A stretch of 64,000 bases of DNA from Paraburkholderia sp. BCC1884 (GCF_900996225.1 NZ_CAAJGL010000079.1:558001-622000); one strand, 5' to 3'; shown: positions 44,571-53,040, counted from the stretch's first letter. Notes: a model not told the origin generated them from the letters alone. Translations and numbers: made by a program.

Positions 44571-44649
44571 AACGCAATGCAGGGCGCGCAGCGGCGATAA
44601 CGAGTCGACACATCTCACTCCTCTCATCGCACTGCACGCGCAAAAACGA

Positions 44650-45174
44650 TTATTTGCCCTCAGCGGCAATGCACTGCGCGGTCGCGTTAATCACCGCTGC
44701 GATCCGGCCTACGTCGCGCAACTGCGTCGAACTCATGCCCTCGGCAACCAGCGTGTCGAAGTGCGATTTCACGCAGAAATGACACTTGCCGATAATCGAC
44801 GCCGCCAGTGCATACATCTCGAAGCGCCGCTTATCCACACCGCCGTGCGACGCGTAAGCGTTCATGCGTAACTGCGCCGGTTGCGATTTCAGATCGGCGC
44901 TCTCCGTCATCTCGACGTACGGATACCAGACGTTGTTCATGCCCATTAACGCGGCAGCGGTCAACGCGCCATTCGTTTCTTCGGGCGATAGCACGCCCGC
45001 ATTGCGAATCGCGCCGACGATCACCGTGCTCTTCGCGGCGAACGCCGCCGCCAACGCCACGCCGACCGCGTCATTCCCTTCGAGCGACGAGCGTGCAATC
45101 GTCCCGTCCAGATTCAGCCGGATGTCTTTGGCATAGTCCGGCACCAGCGCCTTAATCGAAGACAAGAATTCCAT
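44650..45174 (-). CDS. ahpD: Alkyl hydroperoxide reductase AhpD
   Basis: A 174-residue AhpD-fold protein. Catalytic motif: Glu119 (RRFEMYALA) with Cys131, Cys134 and His138 in KCHFCVKSHFD. In mycobacteria AhpD is the electron donor to AhpC. It follows ahpC on the same strand, with an intrinsic terminator between them that probably lowers ahpD expression by partial readthrough. Confidence 0.92.
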   Translation of the reverse strand: MEFLSSIKALVPDYAKDIRLNLDGTIARSSLEGNDAVGVALAAAFAAKSTVIVGAIRNAGVLSPEETNGALTAAALMGMNNVWYPYVEMTESADLKSQPAQLRMNAYASHGGVDKRRFEMYALAASIIGKCHFCVKSHFDTLVAEGMSSTQLRDVGRIAAVINATAQCIAAEGK

Positions 45175-45198
45175 CGATATCTCCTATCGGGTTGTCGA

Positions 45199-45236
45199 TA
45201 AAAAAACCCGCGGCTCTTTCAAGCTCGGCGGGCTTT
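45199..45236 (-). terminator. Terminator between ahpC and ahpD
   Basis: On the coding (minus) strand, a CCCGC-containing stem pairs with GCGGG and is followed by TTTTTTT, 13 bases after the ahpC stop. The signal also has T's the other way, but no + strand gene reaches it. Confidence 0.8.
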
Positions 45237-45248
45237 TGACGGCACGGC

Positions 45249-45797
45249 TTAGAGCGTTGCGCCGCCGACGGCGCGGTTGCAAGGACACAGTTCGTCCGTT
45301 TGCAGGCCGTCGAGAATCCGCAGCACTTCTTCGGGGTTGCGGCCGACGTTCAGGTTGTTGACCGAGACGTGCTGGATCGTATTGTCCGGATCGACGATGA
45401 AGGTGGCGCGCAGTGCGACTCCGGCCTCCTTGTCACGCACGCCGAGCTGGTCGATCAACTCGCCTTTCACGTCGCCGAACGCGTAGTGATTCAGCTTGTC
45501 GAGATCCTTGTGCTCGCGGCGCCATGCGAGCTTCACGAACTCGTTGTCGACGCTGCCGCCCAGCAGCACGGCGTCGCGCTCTTCGAAATCCTTGGCCAGT
45601 TTGCCGAACTCGACGATCTCGGTCGGGCACACGAACGTGAAATCCTTCGGGTAGAAATAGATGATTTTCCACTTGCCCGGAAACGACTGTTCCGTGATCT
45701 CTTCGAACGCCGAGACGCCGTTTTCTTCGTGGTTGTTGAAGCCAGGCTTGGCAGCAGCAACGGTGAACGCTTCGAGTTTATCGCCAACGGTTTTCAT
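45249..45797 (-). CDS. ahpC: Peroxiredoxin AhpC (AhpD-linked type)
   Basis: A 182-residue 2-Cys peroxiredoxin that reduces hydrogen and organic peroxides and peroxynitrite. Peroxidatic Cys57 is in DFTFVCPTE; the C-terminal resolving cysteines Cys171 and Cys173 are in DELCPCNRAVGG. Length and pair of C-terminal cysteines match AhpC proteins that work with AhpD rather than AhpF, which fits the following ahpD gene. It has AAGGAG before the start. A strong promoter and an OxyR-like operator lie upstream. Confidence 0.94.
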   Translation of the reverse strand: MKTVGDKLEAFTVAAAKPGFNNHEENGVSAFEEITEQSFPGKWKIIYFYPKDFTFVCPTEIVEFGKLAKDFEERDAVLLGGSVDNEFVKLAWRREHKDLDKLNHYAFGDVKGELIDQLGVRDKEAGVALRATFIVDPDNTIQHVSVNNLNVGRNPEEVLRILDGLQTDELCPCNRAVGGATL

Positions 45798-45877
45798 GCG
45801 AGTGCTCCTTCGTGTGTTGGAAAAACAGCATGTTTGAGGCTACTAGCTCGTCATCACGAGCGCGTTACACGTTTTTC

Positions 45878-45906
45878 ACTATAGCTCTATTAAACTATCC
45901 GTTCAA
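45878..45906 (-). promoter_or_regulatory. Sigma-70 promoter of ahpC
   Basis: On the minus strand: TTGAAC (45901-45906), 17 bases, TATAGT (45878-45883). Good hexamers at ideal spacing, about 75-110 bases before the ATG. Confidence 0.75.
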
Positions 45907-45920
45907 TAGTTTTTTTCTAA
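45895..45920. promoter_or_regulatory. OxyR-like operator
   Basis: CTAT-N7-ATAG-N7-CTAA, three of the four tetranucleotides of the OxyR site ATAG-N7-CTAT-N7-ATAG-N7-CTAT (the last with one mismatch). It overlaps the -35 of ahpC, the usual activating position. Confidence 0.55.
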
Positions 45921-45995
45921 CACCCCGGATAGTTATTATTCAACGCGTCTTGTGGCCGCGAGGGCCGCGTTGGCGCCGGGCGGCGCCGTTTCAGG

Positions 45996-47345
45996 TCAGA
46001 CGCCTTTGGCCAGCGGGAACTCGATCGTGACCTCGAGACCCGGTCCAGGCGTGCGATTGCGTAGACGCAGTGCGCCGCGATAACGGCCCACGAGACGCTG
46101 CACAATTGCCATGCCAAGGCCCGTGCCGTTGGCTTGCGTACGCGCCGAATTAACACGATAGAACGGTCGTGTGACAAGCGCCAGTTGGTCTTCCGGAATG
46201 CCTGGGCCTTCGTCCACCACGGACAATTCGACGCGCGAATGCGAGACTCGCGTTTCGAGAATGACGTGGGGAATGCCGTCGCCGTCGCTCAGACCGTATT
46301 TGCGGGCGTTCTCCAGCAGGTTGCCGACCACCCGGCGCATATCGGTTTCGTCCGCCTCGATCACCGCCGACGGCGCAAGCCGCGTAATCAGCCGCATGCT
46401 GTCTTCGCTCTGCATCCGCGCGGCCAGCTCTCCCGCGATCACCGACAGGTCGACAGGTTCCGGCACGCGCTGCACCGGGCGCGCGTAATCGAGGAAGCGG
46501 CCGATGATCATGTCCATCTGCTCGATGTCGTCGACCATTGCGTCCTTGGTGCTCTGATCGGACGGGCTCATTTCGGTTTCGAGCCGCAAACGCGCGAGCG
46601 GCGTGCGCAGATCGTGCGAGATGCCCGCGAGCATCAGCGCACGGTCGGCCTCGAGCTGTTCGAGGTCCTGCACCATCTGGTTGAAGCTTCGATTGGTTTC
46701 GGCCGCGACACCCATGCCGCGCTCGGGTAAGGGCTCAGGCGATTGCCCCGAGCCCACTTTGCGCGCCGCCATGGCGAGGCGCGCGAACGGCCGGTTCACG
46801 AGACTCGTGATGAAGGCCGCGCCAAAAAGCGATAGCGCCAGCGCGAACACGCCCCAGCCGGCCCATTGAAGACCCGTGGCGTTGTCGAGTTGGTCGCGGT
46901 CGAGGGCGACCCAGTAATCGTCGTCGTCGATCTTGAAGCTGATCCACACGCCGGGAATATCGTTGACGCTCTGCGCGATAACGGTGTCGTCGCCGAGCCG
47001 GCCGCGAATATCGTGTTCGATCAGCCGGTTCAGTGACTCGTCGGGCTGGAGTTTGTACTTGTCGGTGGTTTCGCGCGGGTACACGCGCACCCCTTCATTG
47101 CTCTCCAGATCCTGCAGCAGTGCGCGCCGCAGGTCGGGATCGGAATAGAGGAGTGCGGTACGCGTGAGCTTCACGATGGCGACGAGTTGCAGCGCCACGC
47201 GCTGTGCGCGCGGCTCGCGCTCGATCACCCGGAAGCTCTGGAACCACGCGGCGAGACTGACTGCGATCAACAGCGCGATCAACAGAAAGGTCCGCCAGAA
47301 AAGGCCGCCGAACGCGAGCGTCAGGAGGCGCCGGTCGATCCGCAT
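45996..47345 (-). CDS. envZ: Osmosensor histidine kinase EnvZ
   Basis: A 449-residue kinase. Two transmembrane segments (about 15-35 and 162-183) enclose a periplasmic loop. HAMP follows (RPFARLAMAARKVGSG), with phospho-acceptor His244 in GISHDLRTPLARL. The ATPase domain has NLLENARKYG, DEGPGIPEDQ and GTGLGMAIV. Domain layout and neighbours (ompR upstream on the same strand) support EnvZ, which phosphorylates OmpR in response to osmolarity. A strong hairpin lies in the 88-base gap from ompR. Confidence 0.9.
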   Translation of the reverse strand: MRIDRRLLTLAFGGLFWRTFLLIALLIAVSLAAWFQSFRVIEREPRAQRVALQLVAIVKLTRTALLYSDPDLRRALLQDLESNEGVRVYPRETTDKYKLQPDESLNRLIEHDIRGRLGDDTVIAQSVNDIPGVWISFKIDDDDYWVALDRDQLDNATGLQWAGWGVFALALSLFGAAFITSLVNRPFARLAMAARKVGSGQSPEPLPERGMGVAAETNRSFNQMVQDLEQLEADRALMLAGISHDLRTPLARLRLETEMSPSDQSTKDAMVDDIEQMDMIIGRFLDYARPVQRVPEPVDLSVIAGELAARMQSEDSMRLITRLAPSAVIEADETDMRRVVGNLLENARKYGLSDGDGIPHVILETRVSHSRVELSVVDEGPGIPEDQLALVTRPFYRVNSARTQANGTGLGMAIVQRLVGRYRGALRLRNRTPGPGLEVTIEFPLAKGV

Positions 47346-47379
47346 GGGCCCTTCTTATATGCAACTGCTTTGCATGGGA

Positions 47380-47409
47380 CCGGAGTGCGCGCCAGGGCGC
47401 CAACTCCGG
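47380..47409 (-). other. Intercistronic hairpin between ompR and envZ
   Basis: CCGGAGT / ACTCCGG with an inner GCGC stem: about 11 bp of pairing and no T-run. It is read in the ompR-envZ mRNA. Confidence 0.65.
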
Positions 47410-47433
47410 TCGATACAGGAGACGAGAACAAAC

Positions 47434-48168
47434 TCAGGCTGCGCCGTCGGGAATGAACACGTAACCCAAACCCCACACGGTCTGAATGAAACGCGGGCTG
47501 CCCGGATCGGGTTCGATCAGCTTGCGCAGACGGGAAATCTGCACGTCGAGACTGCGGTCGAACACTTCGTACTCACGGCCGCGCGCGAGCTCCATCAGCT
47601 TTTCGCGCGACAGCGGCTGGCGCGGATGACGCGCAAACACCTTGAGCACCGAGAACTCGCCCGTGGTCAGCGGAATTTCCTGGCCGGCCTTGGTGAGCGT
47701 GCGGGTAGCGAGGTTCAGCGCGAACTCGCCGAACTCGAACACCTCGGTGGTTTCGGACGGCGCACCCGGCAACTCGGACGGCGACTGACGGCGCAGCACC
47801 GCGTGAATACGGGCGACCAGTTCGCGCGGGTTGAACGGCTTGGGCAGATAGTCGTCAGCGCCCATTTCGAGGCCGACGATACGATCGACGTCTTCACCCT
47901 TGGCCGTCAGCATGATGATCGGCGTGCGGTCGTTGCTGCCGCGCAGACGGCGGCAGATCGACAGGCCGTCCTCGCCGGGCAGCATCAGATCGAGCACCAG
48001 CAGATCGAATCGCTCACGCACCCAAAGCTTGTTCATGGACGGCGCGTTCTCGGCGACATAGACATTGAAGCCCTGTTCACCGAGGTAGCGGCGCAGCAGA
48101 TCGCGCAGGCGCGGATCGTCGTCGACGACGAGGATTTTCGAAGGGTTTTTAGTTTCCATGGACGGCAT
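47434..48168 (-). CDS. ompR: Osmoregulatory response regulator OmpR
   Basis: A 244-residue regulator. The receiver domain has acidic VVDDD and phospho-acceptor Asp60 in LLVLDLMLPGEDG, Thr/Lys in MLTAKG and YLPKPFN. The C-terminal winged helix (about 145-240) ends in FIQTVWGLGYVFIPDG, as in OmpR. An alternative start at 48159 removes three residues and gives METKNPSK, the family's usual start; I keep the longer frame because the ribosome sites are equally weak. It precedes envZ and is divergent from an exported-protein gene; TTAC repeats between them may be OmpR sites. Confidence 0.93.
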   Translation of the reverse strand: MPSMETKNPSKILVVDDDPRLRDLLRRYLGEQGFNVYVAENAPSMNKLWVRERFDLLVLDLMLPGEDGLSICRRLRGSNDRTPIIMLTAKGEDVDRIVGLEMGADDYLPKPFNPRELVARIHAVLRRQSPSELPGAPSETTEVFEFGEFALNLATRTLTKAGQEIPLTTGEFSVLKVFARHPRQPLSREKLMELARGREYEVFDRSLDVQISRLRKLIEPDPGSPRFIQTVWGLGYVFIPDGAA

Positions 48169-48204
48169 CTTAGCGCGATTAGAAAGGGGTGCGCGGTTGC
48201 ATCA

Positions 48205-48237
48205 TTTACCGGGTTACAGTCAGTTACAAAATTTACC
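48205..48237. promoter_or_regulatory. TTAC direct repeats, possible OmpR boxes
   Basis: Four TTAC motifs: TTTACC (48205), GTTACA (48213), GTTACA (48223), TTTACC (48232), spaced 8-10 bases. OmpR binds tandem sites about 10 bp apart, so this divergent promoter may be its target. Confidence 0.45.
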
Positions 48238-48397
48238 CGCACTGTGGCACGACGTAAAGCACGGACGGTTAGACTCCTTTACTGAATGCGGCTGTTCGGT
48301 GGATACTTCACTCGACAAAACTCTCGCACCCGGCTCGTTACCGGGGTTTGTATACGCATTTGAGGTAGCCGGGTTGCCGCGCCACGAAGGGAACAAC

Positions 48398-48724
48398 ATG
48401 AAGGGAGGGGTTTGGCCGAATGTGCGCCTGAGCGTCATTGCACTGGCGGTTGCCAGTACGCTCGCAGGCTCGCTAGGACCCACGCTCGCCCATGCCCAGC
48501 CTTCCGCCGACAGAGCTGCGAGCGAGCATGCGCCGAGGTCGGGCTTTGGCAGAGCCAATCGCCACGCGCCTCCCATCGAGCACCCCGCATCCGACGTGAT
48601 GTTGCGCACTGCAGTTCCCCCCGATCTTGATCAACGCCGTCGTGATGGTCATATGACGCCCGACGAACGGCGTCTGTTAAGGCAGCACATCGAAGATGCT
48701 GTCCGCGAACTCTACAAGCGGTAG
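48398..48724 (+). CDS. Small exported protein of unknown function
   Basis: Not recognised. 108 residues with a signal peptide (LSVIALAVASTLAGSLG core, cleavage probable after AHA near residue 33). The mature part is short and basic, with a C-terminal DGHMTPDERRLLRQHIEDA helix. ATG at 48398 follows AAGGGA; the frame is open upstream, but that stretch has no signal-like start. It is divergent from ompR. It precedes a DUF1800/DUF1501 pair by 173 bases. It is probably periplasmic. Confidence 0.72.
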   Translation: MKGGVWPNVRLSVIALAVASTLAGSLGPTLAHAQPSADRAASEHAPRSGFGRANRHAPPIEHPASDVMLRTAVPPDLDQRRRDGHMTPDERRLLRQHIEDAVRELYKR

Positions 48725-48897
48725 CCATTTTCGTGCCTGGCCTCGGGCACGCACTTCACGCGGAAACCCTGCGTGAAAAATTTCGTTGCACTTCCCCCGT
48801 CAACTTTCCCGTCCAGTCTGCCGTTGAGTCGTCAGAGCGAAGCGCTGTCTGTCTGCGCGAATGCCTTTACGTGACGTCCCGCCAACCCGGATGACCG

Positions 48898-50526
48898 ATG
48901 ATGAAATGGCTCACCAGTGGTAATCGTGGCCGATGCTTTGCAGTTTCCGCGCTTGCCCTGGCGGCCATGCCTGGTTTGGCGGGTGCTCAAGCCGATGCGC
49001 AGCAAACGGCACCCCACGCGGTTCGTGCGAAGCATCGCGCGGTGGTGGCGTCGTCCGCTTCGTCGAACGATAAAGAGAGCGTGCTCGATGCCGATGATGC
49101 GCGCTTCTTTCTGACCCGTACCGGCTTCGCGCCCGACAACGCAGAGCTCGTTCAATATGTCGGACTCACACGCGAGCAAGCCGTCGACAAGGTGCTGGCG
49201 GCAGTCCGGACCGAAGCCGTCACGCCGCTACCGGAGTGGGTGCTCGAACCGGTTCCGACGCGCGACATGCGCCGCGCGTGGACCGACGATCAGCGCCGCG
49301 ATGAACAGAAACTGCGCGGCCAGCGTTACGAACTATTACGCGCGTGGTGGGTGCGGGAGATGTTGAGCACGCCGTCGCCGCTCACCGAGCGTATGACGCT
49401 CTTCTGGCACAACCACTTCACGTCCGGGCAGGACAAGGTCCCGTATCCGCAACTGATGGCGCAGCAGAACATGCTGTTGCGCCGCGACGCGCTCGGCAAT
49501 TTCGGCGAGCTGCTGCACGAGGTCGCCAAAGATCCCGCGATGCTGCAATACCTCGACGGCGCGAGCAATCGTAAGGGCAAGCCCAATGAGAATTTTGCCC
49601 GCGAGGTGATGGAGCTGTTCACGCTGGGCGAGGGGCATTACTCGCAGCGCGATGTGTCGGAGGCCGCGCGGGCCTATACGGGCTGGAGCCTCGATCCCGA
49701 CACGCTGGCCTACGTGTGGCGGGCCAATCAGCACGACGACGGCGAGAAAACCGTGCTTGGCGAGGCCGGTCCTTTCGACGGCGACCAGGTGCTCGACATT
49801 TTGCTCGCGCAGCCGGAAACCGCGACCTTCATCACGAGCGAACTGTGGCGCGAGTTCATCTCCGATACGCCGGACCCGGCGCGCGTCGCGCCGATCGCCG
49901 CGCAGTTCCGCGCGAGTCACTACGACATCAAGGTGGCGTTGCGCGGCCTGTTCCTGAGCGATGCATTCTGGGACGACGAGGACCGCGGCGTACTGGTGAA
50001 GTCGCCGGCGGAATTCGTGGTCGGCACCTTGCGCGAGTTCGATATCGGCTACGACAACACCGCGCCGTTCGCCGCTCAGATACGCAACCTCGGCGAGAAC
50101 CTGTTCTATCCGCCGAACGTCAAGGGATGGCCTGGCGGCACGACCTGGATCAACAGTTCGACGCTGCTTGCGCGCAAGCAGTTCGTCGAACAACTGTTTC
50201 GCGCGACGGAGGTGGCCAATCCGAAGCGCACGAACAATCCGATGAGCCAGCCGCTCGGCACCAGGATGGCGGCGAGCGGTGCGGTAGGCAACCCACCGGT
50301 GCAGCGCGCCATGGCGCGGGCCGGTCAGGGTGGCGTACGCTTTGACGTGCAGACGTGGCTCACACACTACAACGCTGCGCCGACGGCGCGGCCGGGCCTG
50401 TCGGCCGAGTTGCAGATGCAGCACGCGGTCTTGCCGATCACGCCGGTCGACGCCATCGAAACCGACTCGACTGCAAGCGCCTATCTGGAAGCGTTGCTGA
50501 TGGACCCGGCTTACCAGTTGAAATGA
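48898..50526 (+). CDS. DUF1800-family secreted protein
   Basis: A 542-residue protein with a signal peptide (cleavage probable near AGA, residue 30). It belongs to the DUF1800 family: RFFLTRTGFAPDNAEL, WWVREMLSTPSPLTERM, NENFAREVMELFTLG, GWPGGTTWINSSTLLARK. DUF1800 genes occur next to DUF1501 genes in many bacteria; a role in surface or secreted structures has been proposed, but no activity is established. It starts with two adjacent ATGs (48898, 48901). The DUF1501 partner follows after 50 bases, so the two are one operon. Confidence 0.85.
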   Translation: MMKWLTSGNRGRCFAVSALALAAMPGLAGAQADAQQTAPHAVRAKHRAVVASSASSNDKESVLDADDARFFLTRTGFAPDNAELVQYVGLTREQAVDKVLAAVRTEAVTPLPEWVLEPVPTRDMRRAWTDDQRRDEQKLRGQRYELLRAWWVREMLSTPSPLTERMTLFWHNHFTSGQDKVPYPQLMAQQNMLLRRDALGNFGELLHEVAKDPAMLQYLDGASNRKGKPNENFAREVMELFTLGEGHYSQRDVSEAARAYTGWSLDPDTLAYVWRANQHDDGEKTVLGEAGPFDGDQVLDILLAQPETATFITSELWREFISDTPDPARVAPIAAQFRASHYDIKVALRGLFLSDAFWDDEDRGVLVKSPAEFVVGTLREFDIGYDNTAPFAAQIRNLGENLFYPPNVKGWPGGTTWINSSTLLARKQFVEQLFRATEVANPKRTNNPMSQPLGTRMAASGAVGNPPVQRAMARAGQGGVRFDVQTWLTHYNAAPTARPGLSAELQMQHAVLPITPVDAIETDSTASAYLEALLMDPAYQLK

Positions 50527-50576
50527 GCCGGCAACGGCGCTACGCGTGACGCCGACATAATCGAACGAGGTGCAGG

Positions 50577-51794
50577 ATGAAACGACGCAACTTTCTCTCG
50601 ATGGGCGCAGCCGCGAGCGCAACGCTCTGGTTGCCGCGCGCGTTCGGCGCGCAGCTGGCGGGCGTGGACGCCGCGCAGGCTCGCGGCTATGACAACCTGC
50701 TGATCCTCGTCGAGTTGAAGGGCGGCAACGACGGCCTGAACACCGTGATTCCGTTCGCCGATCCGGCTTACTATCAGTTGCGCAAGAACATCGGCATCAA
50801 ACGCGAGCAGGCAATCCAGCTCGATGAGCGCACCGCGCTGCATCCCTCGCTGCAGGCGCTCATGCCGCTTTGGCGTAGCCAGCAACTGGCCATCGTGCAA
50901 GGCGTCAGCTACGCACAGCCGAACCTCTCGCATTTTCGTTCGATCGAGATCTGGGATACCGCGTCGCGCTCCGATCAATATCTGCGCGAAGGCTGGCTAA
51001 CGCGCGCGTTTGCGCAGGCGCCGGTGCCCAGCGGGTTCGCCGCCGATGGCGTGGTGATCGGCAGCGCCGAAATGGGACCGCTCGCGAATGGCGCACGCGC
51101 AATCGCGCTCGTGAATCCGGCGCAATTCGTCAAGGCGTCCCGTTTGGCCACGCCGGTGTCGTTGCACGAGCGCAATCCCGAACTCGCGCACATTCTCGAC
51201 GTCGAGAACGACATTGTGAAAGCCGCCGACCGCCTGCGTCCGACTCAAGGCCAGGCACAGTTGAAGACCGTGTTTCCCGCCGGCGCGTTCGGTAGTTCGA
51301 TCAAGACCGCGATGCAGGTATTGGCCGCGGGCGACACGCCGCAGGAGACGCCGAAGAGCGGTCAGGGCGTGGCCGTGATCCGTCTCACGCTCAATGGTTT
51401 CGACACGCATCAGAATCAGCCCGGCCAGCAGGCGGCGTTGCTTAAACAACTCGCGGAGGGGTTTGCGTCGATGAAGTCGGCGCTGGTCGAACTCGGTCGC
51501 TGGGACGAGACCTTGATCATGACGTACGCCGAATTCGGGCGCCGTCCGCGTGAGAACCAGAGTAACGGGACGGACCACGGCACGGTGGCGCCGCACTTCG
51601 TGATGGGCGGACGGGTGCGTGGCGGACTGTATGGCGTGCCGCCAGTGCTGGCGCGGCTCGACGGCAACGGCAATCTGCCGGTCGGAGTCGATTTCCGCCA
51701 GCTTTACGCGACGGTGCTCGGATCCTGGTGGGGGCTCGACGCGCCGGCTATCTTGGAGCAGCGATTCGAGCCGTTGCCGTTGCTGCGCGCGTGA
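50577..51794 (+). CDS. DUF1501-family exported protein (Tat signal)
   Basis: A 405-residue protein of the DUF1501 family, distantly related to sulfatases/alkaline phosphatases. The N-terminus KRRNFLSMGAAASATLW has a twin-arginine motif, so export by Tat of a folded, possibly metal-bound protein is likely. Family motifs: VELKGGNDGLNTVIP, MTYAEFGRRPREN (with Asn/Glu) and TDHGTVAPHFVMGG (His). GAGGTGCAGG sits before the start. It is the downstream partner of the DUF1800 gene. The substrate is unknown. Confidence 0.85.
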   Translation: MKRRNFLSMGAAASATLWLPRAFGAQLAGVDAAQARGYDNLLILVELKGGNDGLNTVIPFADPAYYQLRKNIGIKREQAIQLDERTALHPSLQALMPLWRSQQLAIVQGVSYAQPNLSHFRSIEIWDTASRSDQYLREGWLTRAFAQAPVPSGFAADGVVIGSAEMGPLANGARAIALVNPAQFVKASRLATPVSLHERNPELAHILDVENDIVKAADRLRPTQGQAQLKTVFPAGAFGSSIKTAMQVLAAGDTPQETPKSGQGVAVIRLTLNGFDTHQNQPGQQAALLKQLAEGFASMKSALVELGRWDETLIMTYAEFGRRPRENQSNGTDHGTVAPHFVMGGRVRGGLYGVPPVLARLDGNGNLPVGVDFRQLYATVLGSWWGLDAPAILEQRFEPLPLLRA

Positions 51795-51851
51795 TGCGGG
51801 ATCGAGCCACGCGGCGGCGGATGAGTTGCCTGCGGGTCGCCGCTCCTGCGA

Positions 51852-52676
51852 CTATTTCGCGCGCCACGCGATCCACAGCTTGCGGATCGGCGTCAATGCG
51901 ATTCGCTGATGCAGGACGTGATAACCGTCGCGTTCGATTTCATCCAGCAGCGCCAAAGCCAGCGCCGCTTGCGCGAGCAGCACGCGCTGCGTCCGGCGCT
52001 CCGCGGCAGGCACGGCGGCGAGCGCGGCATGCAACGCGTCGCGGGCGCGTTTGGTTTCGAAGCGCATGAGTTCGACGAACGCGTCGGAATATTTCCGGTT
52101 GATCAGATCCGCGGCGGTGACATTGAAGCGCTGCATTTCATCGATCGGAATGTAGATGCGACCGTGGCGCGCGTCCTCGCCCGTTTCGGCGACGAACTGC
52201 GCGAGTAGCAGCGCCTCGCCGAGCGACGCGGCCCAGCTCGATACCTGCGCGGGCTCTTTCGCGGTGGCGCGCGCCACCAGCGAAGCGAAGGTGCCGCCGA
52301 CGCCTTGTATATAGCGCCGCAGATTCGGGTAGTCGAGATAGCGCGCCTGGTCGAGGTCCATCTCGAAGCCGGTGAGCAGGGCCTGCAACTCGGGGTAGTG
52401 GGCTTCGGCGTCGGGCAGGTAGGCGGCCAGCGCCTTGGCAACCGGATGCGACGGCGAGCCCGAAGCCAGCGCGCCGAGTTCGTTTTGCCACCAGGCGAGC
52501 TTGGTGCGGCCGATAGCCGGATCGCTGGTCTCCTTGACCGTTTCCTCGAACTCGCGGCGCAACGCGAACAGCGCGGTTAGAAGCGGCTGGCTTCTGGCGG
52601 GGGCCTGGCGAAGCGCGTAGTAAGTGCTCGAACCGGGGGGCGCCGCTTTCTGCTGGCAATATTCGTCGAAATTCAC
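51852..52676 (-). CDS. hpnD: Squalene/phytoene synthase-family enzyme, presqualene diphosphate synthase (HpnD)-like
   Basis: A 274-residue prenyl-condensing enzyme. Start GTG gives VNFDEYCQQKAAPPGSS. It has the first acidic motif around EFEETVKETSD, and the second in AETGEDARHGRIYIP, which bind diphosphate-Mg. Family members make presqualene diphosphate or squalene for hopanoids or carotenoids. HpnD fits best by length and motifs, but HpnC/HpnE and shc are not in the window. An ATG at 52787 would add 37 residues of low support. It is divergent from tRNA-Leu. Confidence 0.78.
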   Translation of the reverse strand: MNFDEYCQQKAAPPGSSTYYALRQAPARSQPLLTALFALRREFEETVKETSDPAIGRTKLAWWQNELGALASGSPSHPVAKALAAYLPDAEAHYPELQALLTGFEMDLDQARYLDYPNLRRYIQGVGGTFASLVARATAKEPAQVSSWAASLGEALLLAQFVAETGEDARHGRIYIPIDEMQRFNVTAADLINRKYSDAFVELMRFETKRARDALHAALAAVPAAERRTQRVLLAQAALALALLDEIERDGYHVLHQRIALTPIRKLWIAWRAK

Positions 52677-52780
52677 GGGATTGGGCGTGTGGGGAAGGGC
52701 AGTCGAAGAGGGGCACGGTGTGCGTGCGGTCAGCCAAAAATTGTAGCATCGGCGCCGCCTGGACAGATGCGGCTCAAATG

Positions 52781-52809
52781 CAGACAAGCGCGAATCTATC
52801 GGTTAGAAT
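52781..52809 (+). promoter_or_regulatory. Possible promoter of tRNA-Leu
   Basis: CAGACA-N17-TAGAAT, four and five of six matches, 88 bases before the mature tRNA. Confidence 0.4.
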
Positions 52810-52897
52810 CTCGCGCTTACGCTTTCGGGCACGTGTTTTGTGGCGTGAACGGCGGCATGCAGGACATCGGGCAAGACGCATTGCGGCGCGCCCGGCT

Positions 52898-52984
52898 GCG
52901 AGGGTGGCGAAATTGGTAGACGCACCAGGTTTAGGTCCTGACGCCCGCAAGGGTGTAGGGGTTCGAGTCCCCTCCCTCGCACCA
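52898..52984 (+). tRNA. tRNA-Leu (anticodon UAG)
   Basis: An 87-base class II tRNA with encoded CCA. Acceptor stem GCGAGGG / CCCTCGC, discriminator A. Anticodon loop TTTAGGT with anticodon UAG at 52932-52934. Long variable arm CGCCC-GCAA-GGGTG, T arm AGGGG-TTCGAGT-CCCCT. The first anticodon-stem pair is C-A. Confidence 0.96.
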
Positions 52985-53000
52985 TCTATTTGCAGCAGAG

Positions 53001-53040
53001 AACCCCGTTAAGTCATTGGACTGACGGGGTTTTTTGTTTT
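53001..53040 (+). terminator. Terminator of tRNA-Leu
   Basis: Stem from AACCCCGT and GACGGGGTT with inner AGTC / GACT pairing, followed by TTTTTTGTTTT. The T-run meets the stop codon of the gene on the other strand. Confidence 0.9.

Noticed and set aside
48158..48397. An 80-residue N-terminal extension of the small exported protein
   Set aside because: It would cross the ompR promoter and hide the signal peptide; the ATG at 48398 has its own ribosome site.
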